A DNA stretch of 60,908 nt, from contig SHZE01000005.1 in NCBI GenBank assembly GCA_009692435.1, positions 1-60,908 on the forward strand, read 5' to 3'. The notes beneath the pieces are model-generated. The model was not told the origin of the DNA. It made no database searches and saw nothing but the letters and a program-made list of their open reading frames with translations. Positions 1 through 7,873 of the stretch are shown piece after piece; within the stretch, counting starts at the first letter, position 1; the number at the start of each line of letters is the position of its first letter. A program made the translations under genes and the position numbers. This DNA comes from Deltaproteobacteria bacterium (GTDB taxonomy: Bacteria > Desulfobacterota > Binatia > Bin18).

Positions 1-103
1 TGACTTCTCCTTCCAGGAGTTCGCTCAGCCCCGTTGCCGTGGTGGCCCCAAAGGACGCCACCAAGTAATCCGAATATCAATCCGCTATCGCGTGGGCTTT
101 CAT
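1..103 (-). CDS. 5' end of probable DDE transposase (partial, in-frame UGA)
   Basis: The minus-strand frame from ATG at 103 reads MKAHAIAD, a UGA codon (77-79), then YSDYLVASFGATTATGLSEL and LEGEV before leaving the window. The run SFG-x-TTATGLS-x-LL-x-G resembles, from memory, the N-terminus of IS4/IS701-type DDE transposases, which continue into a second SHD-x-x-TRF motif outside this window. The ATG overlaps the stop of the upstream ORF as ATGA. Either translation starts after the UGA (TTG at 64 or GTG at 61, both without a clear Shine-Dalgarno), the upstream codons are chance, or the UGA is read as selenocysteine. The family call is moderate; the start is unresolved. In the opposite direction a short frame ends with TAA at 66-68 but has no recognisable content. 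Confidence 0.4.
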
Positions 104-633
104 GTCGCTGATTCTACACCTTTTTTGCACCGGGCGCGTAAGGTGAGGTCGGTAATATGCAGGACACGCTCGTAGAATTCCTGATCAAGCAGGTTGAGCA
201 TATCCACGAGCTGTTTACGATCCTTGGCATATTCCGCGCGTAAGCGCTGAACGATGAGAAGACGGACTTTTGTCTGCCCTGACAGAAAGCGGGAAGGAGA
301 CGAGTGGGAAATAAAACCATGTCGGGCATGTTCACGGAGATAGACGTAGGTTTCGATATCGTGAGGATTCTCGATGTGGGCAGCCCAGCGCAAAAGGGCA
401 TCGTACATATTTTGCCGAATTTCGGGGATTTGCTTAGGAAGAAGCGTATAGACTGGCGCAATCAATCCGATCCACTCGTCAACAACTCCCGCCGCACGCT
501 CACGGATAAAGATTGCCAGTTGTGTCCGCAACGGGCTTGGGTGACGAGGAAACTGAAGCAGCTCACAGCCACGCATGTAGCGCTCAACTCGGGTAAGGTG
601 GTCTTCAAGAGTTTCTTCAAATGGTGGGTGCAT
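100..633 (-). CDS. Helical protein, RsbRD N-domain-like, possibly truncated
   Basis: A 177-residue predicted soluble, mostly alpha-helical protein with no signal peptide or membrane segment. The start MHPPFEETLEDH is chosen because GAGGGA lies about 6 nt upstream; an ATG 17 codons earlier has no such site. The central part (DEWIGLIAPVY, then a helix with YVYLREHARHG) has the flavour of the four-helix RsbRD/globin-sensor N-terminal domains that normally precede an output domain. No output domain follows: the frame ends at TGA 100-102, overlapping the transposase-like frame. One reading is that an insertion sequence cut the gene near 100-120, removing its C-terminal domain. The function is not recognised and the family suggestion is weak. 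Confidence 0.5.
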   Translation of the reverse strand: MHPPFEETLEDHLTRVERYMRGCELLQFPRHPSPLRTQLAIFIRERAAGVVDEWIGLIAPVYTLLPKQIPEIRQNMYDALLRWAAHIENPHDIETYVYLREHARHGFISHSSPSRFLSGQTKVRLLIVQRLRAEYAKDRKQLVDMLNLLDQEFYERVLHITDLTLRARCKKGVESAT

Positions 634-818
634 AGGCTCCCTCTTTCTACCTTTTTCCCTAGCGCCGGGGCCTCGGTGTGACAATCCCCCTTGCAGGTCT
701 CTTCATTTTTCAGCATCGCCTCGGTATGGTGTCGTCGGCTTTAGCGTGGGAGCAGAGAAACGAGCGCCAACTCATAGTGGTAAAAAAATAGCATCGAGGT
801 GAGACTTTCTGCCCCAGC

Positions 819-1445
819 ATGTGTTCAATGGAACAACGAGAACCCATAGCTCCACACGACGACGCTGATGTGCGGTTAATGCTGCGATTTCAGCAAGGAG
901 ATGTTGAAGCATTTCAGCAGCTTTTCCAAAAGTATTCTCCGTCGGTGGTCAACTTTGCAGGTCATTTTCTTGGTAATCGGGCACGGGCTGAGGAGATCGC
1001 TCAGGAGGTATTCCTTCAGGTATACCGCTGGCAAACAAGGTATGAAGCCAAGGCCAAATTTTCGACCTGGCTGTTTAAGATCGCCCATAACCATTGCTTG
1101 AATGAGGTCCGCAAAGGGGAGTACCGTGTTTCGATAGAGTCGATTGGGCCGCAAGAGGATGCGGACGGAGACACACGCGAACGGCAATTACCGGATACGC
1201 GTTCGAGCAAAGGAGAAGATGTTCTTGCCGCTAAGCAGGTGTCACGAAGAATCGAAAAGATTCTGCAACGGGTGCCAGAAACACAGCGCACCGCTTTAAT
1301 GTTGAGTCGCTTAGAGGGCCTGTCGTACCAAGAAGTGGCCGAGGTGCTGGAGGTAACGGAAAAGGCGGTGAAAAGCCTAGTGTTTCGTGCGACGCAAAGC
1401 CTCAAGGATGGGCTCAAGGATATGGTGAACCCCGATGACTTGTGA
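819..1445 (+). CDS. ECF-type RNA polymerase sigma factor
   Basis: A 208-residue sigma-70 family protein of the extracytoplasmic-function group. Region 2 spans about residues 20-95 and includes AEEIAQEVFLQVY and the STWLFKIAHNHCLNEVRK helix used for core binding and -10 recognition. Region 4 covers about residues 145-205, with VPETQRTALMLSRLEGLSYQ followed by a helix-turn-helix for the -35 element. A second ATG (MEQREP, 828) is an equally possible start. The stop overlaps the following anti-sigma gene by 11 nt, so the two are probably translationally coupled. Such sigma factors typically activate their own operon in response to envelope stress. The signal here is unknown. Confidence 0.93.
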   Translation: MCSMEQREPIAPHDDADVRLMLRFQQGDVEAFQQLFQKYSPSVVNFAGHFLGNRARAEEIAQEVFLQVYRWQTRYEAKAKFSTWLFKIAHNHCLNEVRKGEYRVSIESIGPQEDADGDTRERQLPDTRSSKGEDVLAAKQVSRRIEKILQRVPETQRTALMLSRLEGLSYQEVAEVLEVTEKAVKSLVFRATQSLKDGLKDMVNPDDL

Positions 1446-2187
1446 AGAAATTCGAGAAGAATTAGTCGCGTACCATGACGGTGAGCTTGCGGAACAGGAC
1501 CGGCACCAAGTGGTTGCCCACCTCAGCACCTGTCCAGCCTGTACCCAAGAAGCCGCGTCCCTGGCACGCATTGGGCAAATGTTCAGCAGCCTGGAGCGGG
1601 GAACGCCATCTCCAGATTTCGCCGCGAATTTCTGGCGGCGGCTTGAACAAGGACGCCACCCCCAACCAGAGAGTCGCCCAGAAAATTGGTTTGCGCAGTG
1701 GTGGCGAGACTTGCGTGAATCCATGACCACCTGGCACCTTACGCCAGCGCTTGTGGGTGTAGCGAGTGTCCTCATCTTTTTTGCAACGCTTGCACAGAAA
1801 CCCGATCGCACGGCAACGACATCAGGCCCGGATTCCTTAGGAGGACCGCAGTCCTTGAGCACGGAGAAACCAGCAACAGTCGCCAAGCCCACAACGTCGA
1901 AGGCGGCCCCAACGGTTTCGACTGAGGTGATGGAGAAGAGCGATCTCTTTATCGACTACAAAATCATTACTGAGTTGGATAAATTTGCACGCCTTGAAGA
2001 GATTGCTGCGGTTGATCTCTCGACCGAACAACCGGTAGAAGTCGCTGAAGCCGAAATTCCCAAAGAGGTATTAGAGGACCCCGGATTTTTTGCGCAATAC
2101 CAAATTCTGCAACAACTGGAACGACTGAAAAATTTCGATGCTGTTCTTGCGTCCCCTACTCGGGACGACACAGAAACCCAGGGGTAA
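1435..2187 (+). CDS. Membrane anti-sigma factor, zf-HC2 type
   Basis: A 250-residue protein beginning MTCEEIREELVAYHDGEL, with a zinc-binding anti-sigma motif HLSTCPAC at about residues 28-35 (H-x3-C-x2-C). This is the ZAS domain that grips ECF sigma factors. One membrane segment at about residues 103-120 (TPALVGVASVLIFFATLA) separates it from a roughly 130-residue periplasmic tail rich in Thr, Pro and acidic residues. Two similar stretches in the tail (FIDYKIITELDKFARLEE and FAQYQILQQLERLKN) look like an internal repeat. It overlaps the sigma gene by 11 nt, so it is presumably its dedicated inhibitor. No RseB-like partner is adjacent. Confidence 0.9.
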   Translation: MTCEEIREELVAYHDGELAEQDRHQVVAHLSTCPACTQEAASLARIGQMFSSLERGTPSPDFAANFWRRLEQGRHPQPESRPENWFAQWWRDLRESMTTWHLTPALVGVASVLIFFATLAQKPDRTATTSGPDSLGGPQSLSTEKPATVAKPTTSKAAPTVSTEVMEKSDLFIDYKIITELDKFARLEEIAAVDLSTEQPVEVAEAEIPKEVLEDPGFFAQYQILQQLERLKNFDAVLASPTRDDTETQG

Positions 2188-2204
2188 AAGACAAGGAGTG
2201 TACG

Positions 2205-2576
2205 ATGAACCCCGTTGTGACGAAATTGATGTTTGTCGCCATCGCAATAGGTGTGCTACTGACGCTATCACCGCTGCGAGAAACCGGGTGGGCACGGAAT
2301 TCCTCGGAAAGCACCATCCAGCAGGTCAGACGCAACTGGGAGGACATTCCCCCTCGTGAACGGTCACGTGCCCTAGAGAATTACCGTCGGTTTCAGAAAC
2401 TGGCACCGGAACGCCAACGCGATATCGAAGAGCGCTATCATCGTTGGCGAGAACTTCCGTCCGAAGAACAGGACCGTATTCGCGAGAATTATCGACGTTA
2501 TCGTGGAATGAACTCGGACGAGAAGGAAGAATTCCATCACAAATATCGCCGTTGGCGTTCTCATCCACGAGACTAA
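2205..2576 (+). CDS. DUF3106-family exported protein
   Basis: A 123-residue protein with an N-terminal signal segment (about residues 5-28), then three or four copies of a degenerate helical unit of about 22 residues: W-x-x-LP-x-E-x-R-x(4)-NYRR, visible as NWEDIPPRERSRALENYRRF, YHRWRELPSEEQDRIRENYR and MNSDEKEEFHHKYRRWRSH. This pattern is the DUF3106 signature, a family often encoded behind ECF sigma/anti-sigma pairs. AAGGAG precedes the start, and the gene lies 17 nt after the anti-sigma gene, so it is the third gene of the operon. The highly charged repeats suggest a periplasmic CpxP-like helical protein, but no function is established. Confidence 0.75.
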   Translation: MNPVVTKLMFVAIAIGVLLTLSPLRETGWARNSSESTIQQVRRNWEDIPPRERSRALENYRRFQKLAPERQRDIEERYHRWRELPSEEQDRIRENYRRYRGMNSDEKEEFHHKYRRWRSHPRD

Positions 2577-2612
2577 TTGCGCTGATTGCTCCGCTATCTC
2601 CCACCACTTTTG

Positions 2613-2653
2613 CCCTGACTACCTCTCTTGATGATGTAGTCAGGGTTTTTTTT
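2613..2653 (+). terminator. Rho-independent terminator
   Basis: A perfect 10-bp stem (CCCTGACTAC at 2613-2622 pairing with GTAGTCAGGG at 2636-2645) is followed at once by eight T residues (2646-2653). It lies 36 nt after the DUF3106 stop and ends the ECF sigma operon. Confidence 0.9.
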
Positions 2654-2767
2654 CTCCTCCCCCTTTTCGTTCCTTACTCCTCGTCATAGAGCAACTTTTC
2701 CTACTACCTTGTGTTTTTCTTTCCAGTTCCTGCTGACCATAAGAATAAAAAAAGGACGGAGGATTCC

Positions 2768-3652
2768 ATGAGACAGGTTTTTCTTTCACGGACAGTTGCC
2801 GCTCTTGCCGCGGGTACAATGCTGACCTCCGGCGTCCCCTCTTATGCGTACGACGACTATGAGGATCGGAACCCCGCGTCGTATGACCGTTATGAAGAAG
2901 AGGGAGATACCCCGGATCGCGACTATCGAGACGAGAGTCGGTACGAACGACGGCAACCGCCTCCTCCCACTCCTCCTCCCGCTCCTCGTTCCGGCACCCC
3001 CTTCGGCATGAGGAAATCGACTGCTGGGGCACTCACTGGAGCCGTTCTTGGTGCAGGCACCGGAGCCATCGTGGGCAGCCATAAGGGGCGAGCGGGCAGA
3101 GGCGCACTCATCGGGGGGGGCGTTGGTGCACTAGGTGGCTACTTGATGGGAAAGCAAATCGAAAACCGCGATTCCGCTCTTGATGGCGAAGAACAAACCC
3201 TCCTTCAGCAGCGCCAGGAAATCGCACGCAATCGCGAATTGATCGAAGACCTCAAACGACGGAAGCTCGACGCGCGCGAAACGAAGCGCGGTGTCGTAGT
3301 CAATCTGCCCGACGTGTTATTTGAATATAACAAAGCCAGACTAACCCGCGATGCACAAGGCAAAGTGGGGTACATCGCCGAGATATTAGAACAACGCGCT
3401 CCGAATCGCCGTGTGTCCGTGGAAGGTCATGCCGACGCCGTCGGAGGGGAATCTTATAATCTTCGCTTGTCCCAAAATCGCGCGGAATCGGTTGCCCAAG
3501 AACTCGCGGACAATGGCGTGCGTAACAATCGCCTGCAAACGAAGGGATTCGGAGAGAAGTATCCAGTTGCTCCTAACACCCATGCCAACGGCGCGGATAA
3601 TCCATCCGGGCGAGCCAAAAACCGTCGTGTCGAAGTCGTCATTGAGAACTAA
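2768..3652 (+). CDS. OmpA-family protein with glycine zipper
   Basis: A 294-residue exported protein. The start at 2768 (MRQVFLSRTVAALAAG) has GGAGG at 2757-2761. A signal peptide covers about residues 1-28, followed by an acidic Asp/Tyr/Arg-rich stretch and a Pro-rich run. A glycine zipper sits at about residues 83-125 (ALTGAVLGAGTGAIVGS, then GALIGGGVGALGG), followed by a coiled coil (about 135-165). The OmpA C-terminal domain (about 175-294) contains the peptidoglycan-binding pattern DVLFEYNKARL, SVEGHADAVG and LRLSQNRAESV. It is a paralog of the lipoprotein at 17523-18245 but lacks a lipobox Cys. It is followed 49 nt later by a glycine-zipper lipoprotein. It probably tethers the envelope to peptidoglycan. 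Confidence 0.88.
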   Translation: MRQVFLSRTVAALAAGTMLTSGVPSYAYDDYEDRNPASYDRYEEEGDTPDRDYRDESRYERRQPPPPTPPPAPRSGTPFGMRKSTAGALTGAVLGAGTGAIVGSHKGRAGRGALIGGGVGALGGYLMGKQIENRDSALDGEEQTLLQQRQEIARNRELIEDLKRRKLDARETKRGVVVNLPDVLFEYNKARLTRDAQGKVGYIAEILEQRAPNRRVSVEGHADAVGGESYNLRLSQNRAESVAQELADNGVRNNRLQTKGFGEKYPVAPNTHANGADNPSGRAKNRRVEVVIEN

Positions 3653-3701
3653 CTACAACTGCCCCCCACGAAGAGTCGTGGAAACACTGAGGAGGATGAA
3701 G

Positions 3702-4073
3702 ATGAAACGCGTCATTAGCATACTGAGTCTTACGGCCCTGTTGGGTGGCTGTGCGGCCCCGATGAGCCAGAGAGAAAAATCCACACTTACTGGCGGTGCA
3801 CTCGGTGCCGGAGCTGGGGCATTGATTGGCAGCGCGGTTGGCCACCCAGGACGAGGGGCGCTGATTGGTGGGGGTCTCGGGGCCTTGGGCGGGGCGGTGC
3901 TTGGCGATCAGATGGAAGGACAGTCTCAACGATCAGATGCCCATGCTCGCGAACTTGAAGAACAACAACGAGAGATCGCCCGGCAACGCCGGGAACTTGA
4001 TGACCTCCAACGCCGCCGTTCTGATTCTTATGATGACGATCGGTATGATCGCCGTCGTGACGACCGCTACTAA
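3702..4073 (+). CDS. Glycine-zipper lipoprotein
   Basis: A 123-residue predicted lipoprotein with signal sequence MKRVISILSLTALLGGC and lipobox LGGC (Cys at 17). The GGAGG at 3691-3695 fits the ATG at 3702 better than the one at 3696. After the motif APMSQREKSTLTGG there is a glycine zipper (about residues 29-68, GALGAGAGALIGSAVG), then a coiled coil (about 80-105) and a Tyr/Asp/Arg-rich tail. It is very similar in plan to the lipoprotein at 18399-18770, so the two are paralogs. Glycine zippers of this 17-kDa-antigen/SlyB-like type insert in the outer membrane. The exact role is unknown. Confidence 0.82.
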   Translation: MKRVISILSLTALLGGCAAPMSQREKSTLTGGALGAGAGALIGSAVGHPGRGALIGGGLGALGGAVLGDQMEGQSQRSDAHARELEEQQREIARQRRELDDLQRRRSDSYDDDRYDRRRDDRY

Positions 4074-4123
4074 AACTCCGTACGCGCGCGTGCGCTGTCA
4101 CTGCGCTTGAGCCTCTCGTTTCT

Positions 4124-4161
4124 GAAAGGAGGGGGCATATCACCATATGCCCCCTCCTTTC
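4124..4161 (+). terminator. Perfect 17-bp hairpin, probable terminator
   Basis: Arms 4124-4140 and 4145-4161 are exact reverse complements around a CACC loop, with six consecutive G-C pairs. It lies 50 nt after the lipoprotein stop. No T-tract follows on the plus strand, so it may act as a Rho-assisted terminator or an mRNA 3' stabiliser. Confidence 0.6.
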
Positions 4162-4235
4162 CCCACCCACTGTTTGCTTCTCTTCTCACATTCGGGACTT
4201 TCCTCTCCCTACCCGTATCGGTATCATGCGCCTCT

Positions 4236-7200
4236 ATGTCACAGTCAAGAAACATCCCCCCCCTGTCCACCACGACCAAGGATATGCTCGCCTTGCTCCG
4301 AGAACGCATCCTGCTGTTCGATGGCGCAATGGGAACGTCAATCCAAGCGCTTCATCTCACCGCCGAAGATTTTAGCGGCCCCCAATATGAGGGATGCAAT
4401 GAATATCTCGCGCTGATCCGACCGCAGCTCATTGCTGACATTCACGAGGGTTTTCTCAAAGTGGGTTCGGACATTATCGAGACGGATACCTTTGGCGGAA
4501 CGCCAATCGTTTTGGCGGAATTTGACTTGCAAGACCAAGCACTCGCTATCAACCGCGCTGCCGCACAGATCGCCAAGGACCTCGCTCGTCGGTATTCCAC
4601 TCCGGCTAAGCCCCGATTTGTTGCCGGCTCAATGGGACCGACGACCAAGAGCATTTCTGTCACCGCCAGTGCGACCTTCGAGCAATTACGCGAAACCTAT
4701 GCTGTACAAGCTGAAGGCCTGTTGCTGGGAGGTGTCGATTTTCTCATCCTGGAAACCGCCCTTGATACATTGAATGTCAAAGCGGGGCTCGTCGGCATCG
4801 AAGAGACCTTTCACAAACTTGGGGTGAGCGTGCCCATCATTGTCTCCGGCACCATCGAACTCATGGGCACCATGCTCGCCGGACAGGGCGTGGAAGCATT
4901 ATACGTCTCTCTTGCTCATAATGATCTACTCGCCATCGGATTGAATTGCGCGACTGGTCCAGATTTCATGACCGACCATATCCGCACCCTCGCCCAACTC
5001 TCGCGCTTCCCCGTTTTTTGCATGCCTAATGCGGGCTTGCCCGACGAAGAGAATCACTACAATGAATCTCCCGCGATGCTCGCGGCCAAGCTCGAGCGCT
5101 TTGTGGATCAAGGCTGGGTCAATGTGATCGGCGGATGCTGTGGCACCACCCCTGAACACCTTGGTCTCCTGGCGCAAATGCTCAACGCGAAGAAACCCCG
5201 ATTGATCCAGACCCAACGTCGTAGTGCCGTGGCTGGGCTCGAACCGCTAGTCATTGAAGAAGATAAGCGTCCAGTTTTGGTGGGGGAGCGCACCAACGTC
5301 ATTGGCTCGCGCAAGTTCAAGGAACTCATTATTAACGGAGCGTTCGAGGAAGCCGCGGAGATCGGTCGTCGTCAGGTTCGTGGGGGAGCCCAAGTCGTTG
5401 ATGTCTGTCTCGCTGACCCCGACCGCGATGAACTGAAAGATATGACGACCTTCCTGGACCTCTTGGTACGCAAGGTCAAAGCCCCGTTGATGATCGACTC
5501 GACCGACGCGCGGGTCATTGAAGAATCCCTCAAGCGCTCACAAGGCAAAGCCATCATCAACTCGATTAACCTCGAAGATGGAGAAGAACGGTTCGAGAAA
5601 GTCGTGCCGCTCATCCGTCGCTACGGCGCGGCGGTTGTGGTTGGCTGTATCGACGAAGACCCGGTCCAGGGCATGGCCGTTACCCGTCAGCGCAAACTCG
5701 AAGTAGCGCGGCGCAGCTATGACTTGTTGACACAAAAATACGGCGTCCCCGCCGAAGACCTGATTTTTGACCCCTTGGTTTTTCCGCTCGGCACTGGAGA
5801 TCAGAATTATATCGGCGCAGGGGAAGAAACGATTGAAGGAGTGCGCCTGATTAAACAGACCTTCCCAGAATGTAAAACCATTCTCGGTATCAGTAACGTC
5901 TCATTCGGACTGCCTCCGGCTGGGCGCGAGGTTCTCAATTCGGTCTTCCTCTATCACTGTGTCAAAGCTGGCCTCGACATGGCAATCGTCAACAGCGAGA
6001 AGCTCGAACGCTATGCCTCGATTCCCGAACACGAACGGCACTTATCAGAAGATTTGATTTCTTGGCGAGGAGCGGACCCTATCGCCGCATTTGCCGCGCA
6101 TTTCCGGCAGAAGAACACGAAGGAGAAAGTCGATACTCGTAAAGACTTACCCCTTGATGAACGATTGGCTCGCTACATTATCGAAGGGTCAAAGGACGGC
6201 TTGGTTGCTGATCTCAACGAAGCCCTGCAAGAACGGAAACCATTAGAGATCATCAACGGCCCACTGATGACCGGCATGGATGAAGTCGGGCGCTTGTTCA
6301 ACAATAATGAGTTAATCGTCGCCGAAGTGCTCCAGAGCGCGGAAGCGATGAAAGCCGCCGTGACGCATCTTGAGCCGTTTATGGAGAAGGCGGCGGATGC
6401 CCTCAAGGGCACGCTGCTACTCGCCACGGTGAAAGGCGATGTCCACGACATCGGCAAGAATCTGGTCGAGATTATTCTGAGCAACAACGGCTACCGCGTC
6501 ATCAATCTTGGCATCAAAATTCCCCCAGAAACGTTAATCGCGGCCTATCGGACCCACACCCCGGACATGATTGGGCTCTCTGGACTGTTGGTGAAATCCG
6601 CCCAACAGATGGTCATCACGGCTCAGGACCTCAAGAATGGTGGGATCTCGTGTCCGATCCTCGTCGGCGGCGCGGCACTGACGGCACGTTTCACGGCGAT
6701 GAAAATCGCTCCAGAATATGATGGCCTTGTGTGCTACGCCAACGACGCGATGCAAGGACTCGATCTGGCCAACCAAATTGTCGTTCCCGACCGGCGCGCG
6801 ATGCTCGCCGAAAAAGTCACGGCGACGCGCGCGCGGTTTACTGAACAAGAGCGAACACCAGCCGCAACCTCGACCGCGGTTCCGGTGGCGATTCCCCGGA
6901 TATCGGTCATTACCTATACGCAAGATATCCCTTTACCTCCCGACCTGCGCCCTCACGTCATTGAGAATTACGACCTGGCAACAATTTTCTCTTATATCAA
7001 TCCGACCATGCTCTACGGCAAACATCTCGGATTAAAAGGCAATCTCGAAACACTCCTGGAACAGGGCGACCAGAAAGCGCTCCAACTCACCAAGCAGGTG
7101 CGCGCGATCGAGGATGAGATTCTCACGAACAATCTGCTCCAGGCTCGTGCCGTGTATAAGTTTTTCCCCGCGCAATCCGACGGCGATACCCTGCTCATCT

Positions 7201-7793
7201 ACAATTCAACAGGCACGAACGTCCAAGAAACCTTTCTCTTTCCACGACAACAGCACGGTGAAGGACTGTGCTTGAGTGACTTTGTCGCCCCCCGGACAGC
7301 GGGCAAGCTGGACTATGTCGCGTTTTTTGCCGTGACCTGTGGGCATAGCGTCCGTGAGTTAGCCGAGCGCTATAAAAATGAGGGGCAGTATTTGCAGTCG
7401 CATGCCCTCCAGGCCATTGCCATTGAAAGCGCCGAGGCGTTCGCCGAGCTGTTACACCACCGGCTGCGAGAAATGTGGGGATTCGCGGACCCGTCGGAAC
7501 TCACCATGCGTGAGCGGTTTAAAGCCCGGTATCGCGGGGTACGGGTGAGTTTTGGCTATCCAGCGTGCCCCCGTCTGGAGGACCAAGGTAAGCTCTTTCA
7601 ATTGCTCCAGGTGACCGAAACCATTGGGGTGAATCTCACGGAAGGTTTTATGATGGAACCCGAAGCGTCGGTCTCCGCTCTCGTTTTCCATCATCCACAA
7701 GCACGCTACTTCAGTATCCTCGAAGACGAACTGGCGACCTTTGAGCGACAGCTCACAATTGAGGACGCGCCAGCACAGATCCAACAAGTATAA
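4236..7793 (+). CDS. metH: Cobalamin-dependent methionine synthase
   Basis: A 1185-residue cytoplasmic enzyme that transfers methyl from 5-methyltetrahydrofolate to homocysteine through methylcobalamin. In order: homocysteine-binding barrel (about 20-330) with the zinc-ligand pair GGCCGTTPEHL at about 298; pterin-binding barrel (about 340-640) opening with ERTNVIGSRKFKELI; B12 cap (about 640-735); B12 domain with the base-off motif DVHDIGKNLVE at about 734; and C-terminal activation domain (about 870-1185) with RGVRVSFGYPACP. All modules are present and length is close to E. coli MetH. The frame stays open upstream to 4107; ATG 4236 (MSQSRNIPP) is chosen because the homologous region starts shortly after, though ATG 4284 is possible. 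No B12 or SAM riboswitch was seen upstream. Confidence 0.97.
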   Translation: MSQSRNIPPLSTTTKDMLALLRERILLFDGAMGTSIQALHLTAEDFSGPQYEGCNEYLALIRPQLIADIHEGFLKVGSDIIETDTFGGTPIVLAEFDLQDQALAINRAAAQIAKDLARRYSTPAKPRFVAGSMGPTTKSISVTASATFEQLRETYAVQAEGLLLGGVDFLILETALDTLNVKAGLVGIEETFHKLGVSVPIIVSGTIELMGTMLAGQGVEALYVSLAHNDLLAIGLNCATGPDFMTDHIRTLAQLSRFPVFCMPNAGLPDEENHYNESPAMLAAKLERFVDQGWVNVIGGCCGTTPEHLGLLAQMLNAKKPRLIQTQRRSAVAGLEPLVIEEDKRPVLVGERTNVIGSRKFKELIINGAFEEAAEIGRRQVRGGAQVVDVCLADPDRDELKDMTTFLDLLVRKVKAPLMIDSTDARVIEESLKRSQGKAIINSINLEDGEERFEKVVPLIRRYGAAVVVGCIDEDPVQGMAVTRQRKLEVARRSYDLLTQKYGVPAEDLIFDPLVFPLGTGDQNYIGAGEETIEGVRLIKQTFPECKTILGISNVSFGLPPAGREVLNSVFLYHCVKAGLDMAIVNSEKLERYASIPEHERHLSEDLISWRGADPIAAFAAHFRQKNTKEKVDTRKDLPLDERLARYIIEGSKDGLVADLNEALQERKPLEIINGPLMTGMDEVGRLFNNNELIVAEVLQSAEAMKAAVTHLEPFMEKAADALKGTLLLATVKGDVHDIGKNLVEIILSNNGYRVINLGIKIPPETLIAAYRTHTPDMIGLSGLLVKSAQQMVITAQDLKNGGISCPILVGGAALTARFTAMKIAPEYDGLVCYANDAMQGLDLANQIVVPDRRAMLAEKVTATRARFTEQERTPAATSTAVPVAIPRISVITYTQDIPLPPDLRPHVIENYDLATIFSYINPTMLYGKHLGLKGNLETLLEQGDQKALQLTKQVRAIEDEILTNNLLQARAVYKFFPAQSDGDTLLIYNSTGTNVQETFLFPRQQHGEGLCLSDFVAPRTAGKLDYVAFFAVTCGHSVRELAERYKNEGQYLQSHALQAIAIESAEAFAELLHHRLREMWGFADPSELTMRERFKARYRGVRVSFGYPACPRLEDQGKLFQLLQVTETIGVNLTEGFMMEPEASVSALVFHHPQARYFSILEDELATFERQLTIEDAPAQIQQV

Positions 7794-7809
7794 CACTCCG
7801 TCGTCCAGT

Positions 7810-7873
7810 GTGGGATACGATCTCTAGCAGCTGGAGGAGGCAATTCCTCCGGCTGCTAGAGATCGTATCCCAC
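7810..7873. terminator. Large bidirectional hairpin between metH and amtB
   Basis: Arms 7810-7831 and 7852-7873 are perfect 22-nt reverse complements; a wobble pair and an inner 6-bp stem (GGAGGA 7833-7838 with TCCTCC 7845-7850) continue it to about 29 bp around a 6-nt loop. The right arm contains the last codons and stop of the convergent amtB gene. It probably ends transcription of both genes, although neither side has a long T-tract. Confidence 0.75.

Noticed and set aside
4073..4236. Cobalamin or SAM riboswitch before metH
   Set aside because: The gap holds only the perfect hairpin at 4124-4161; no B12-box or SAM-box core was recognised.
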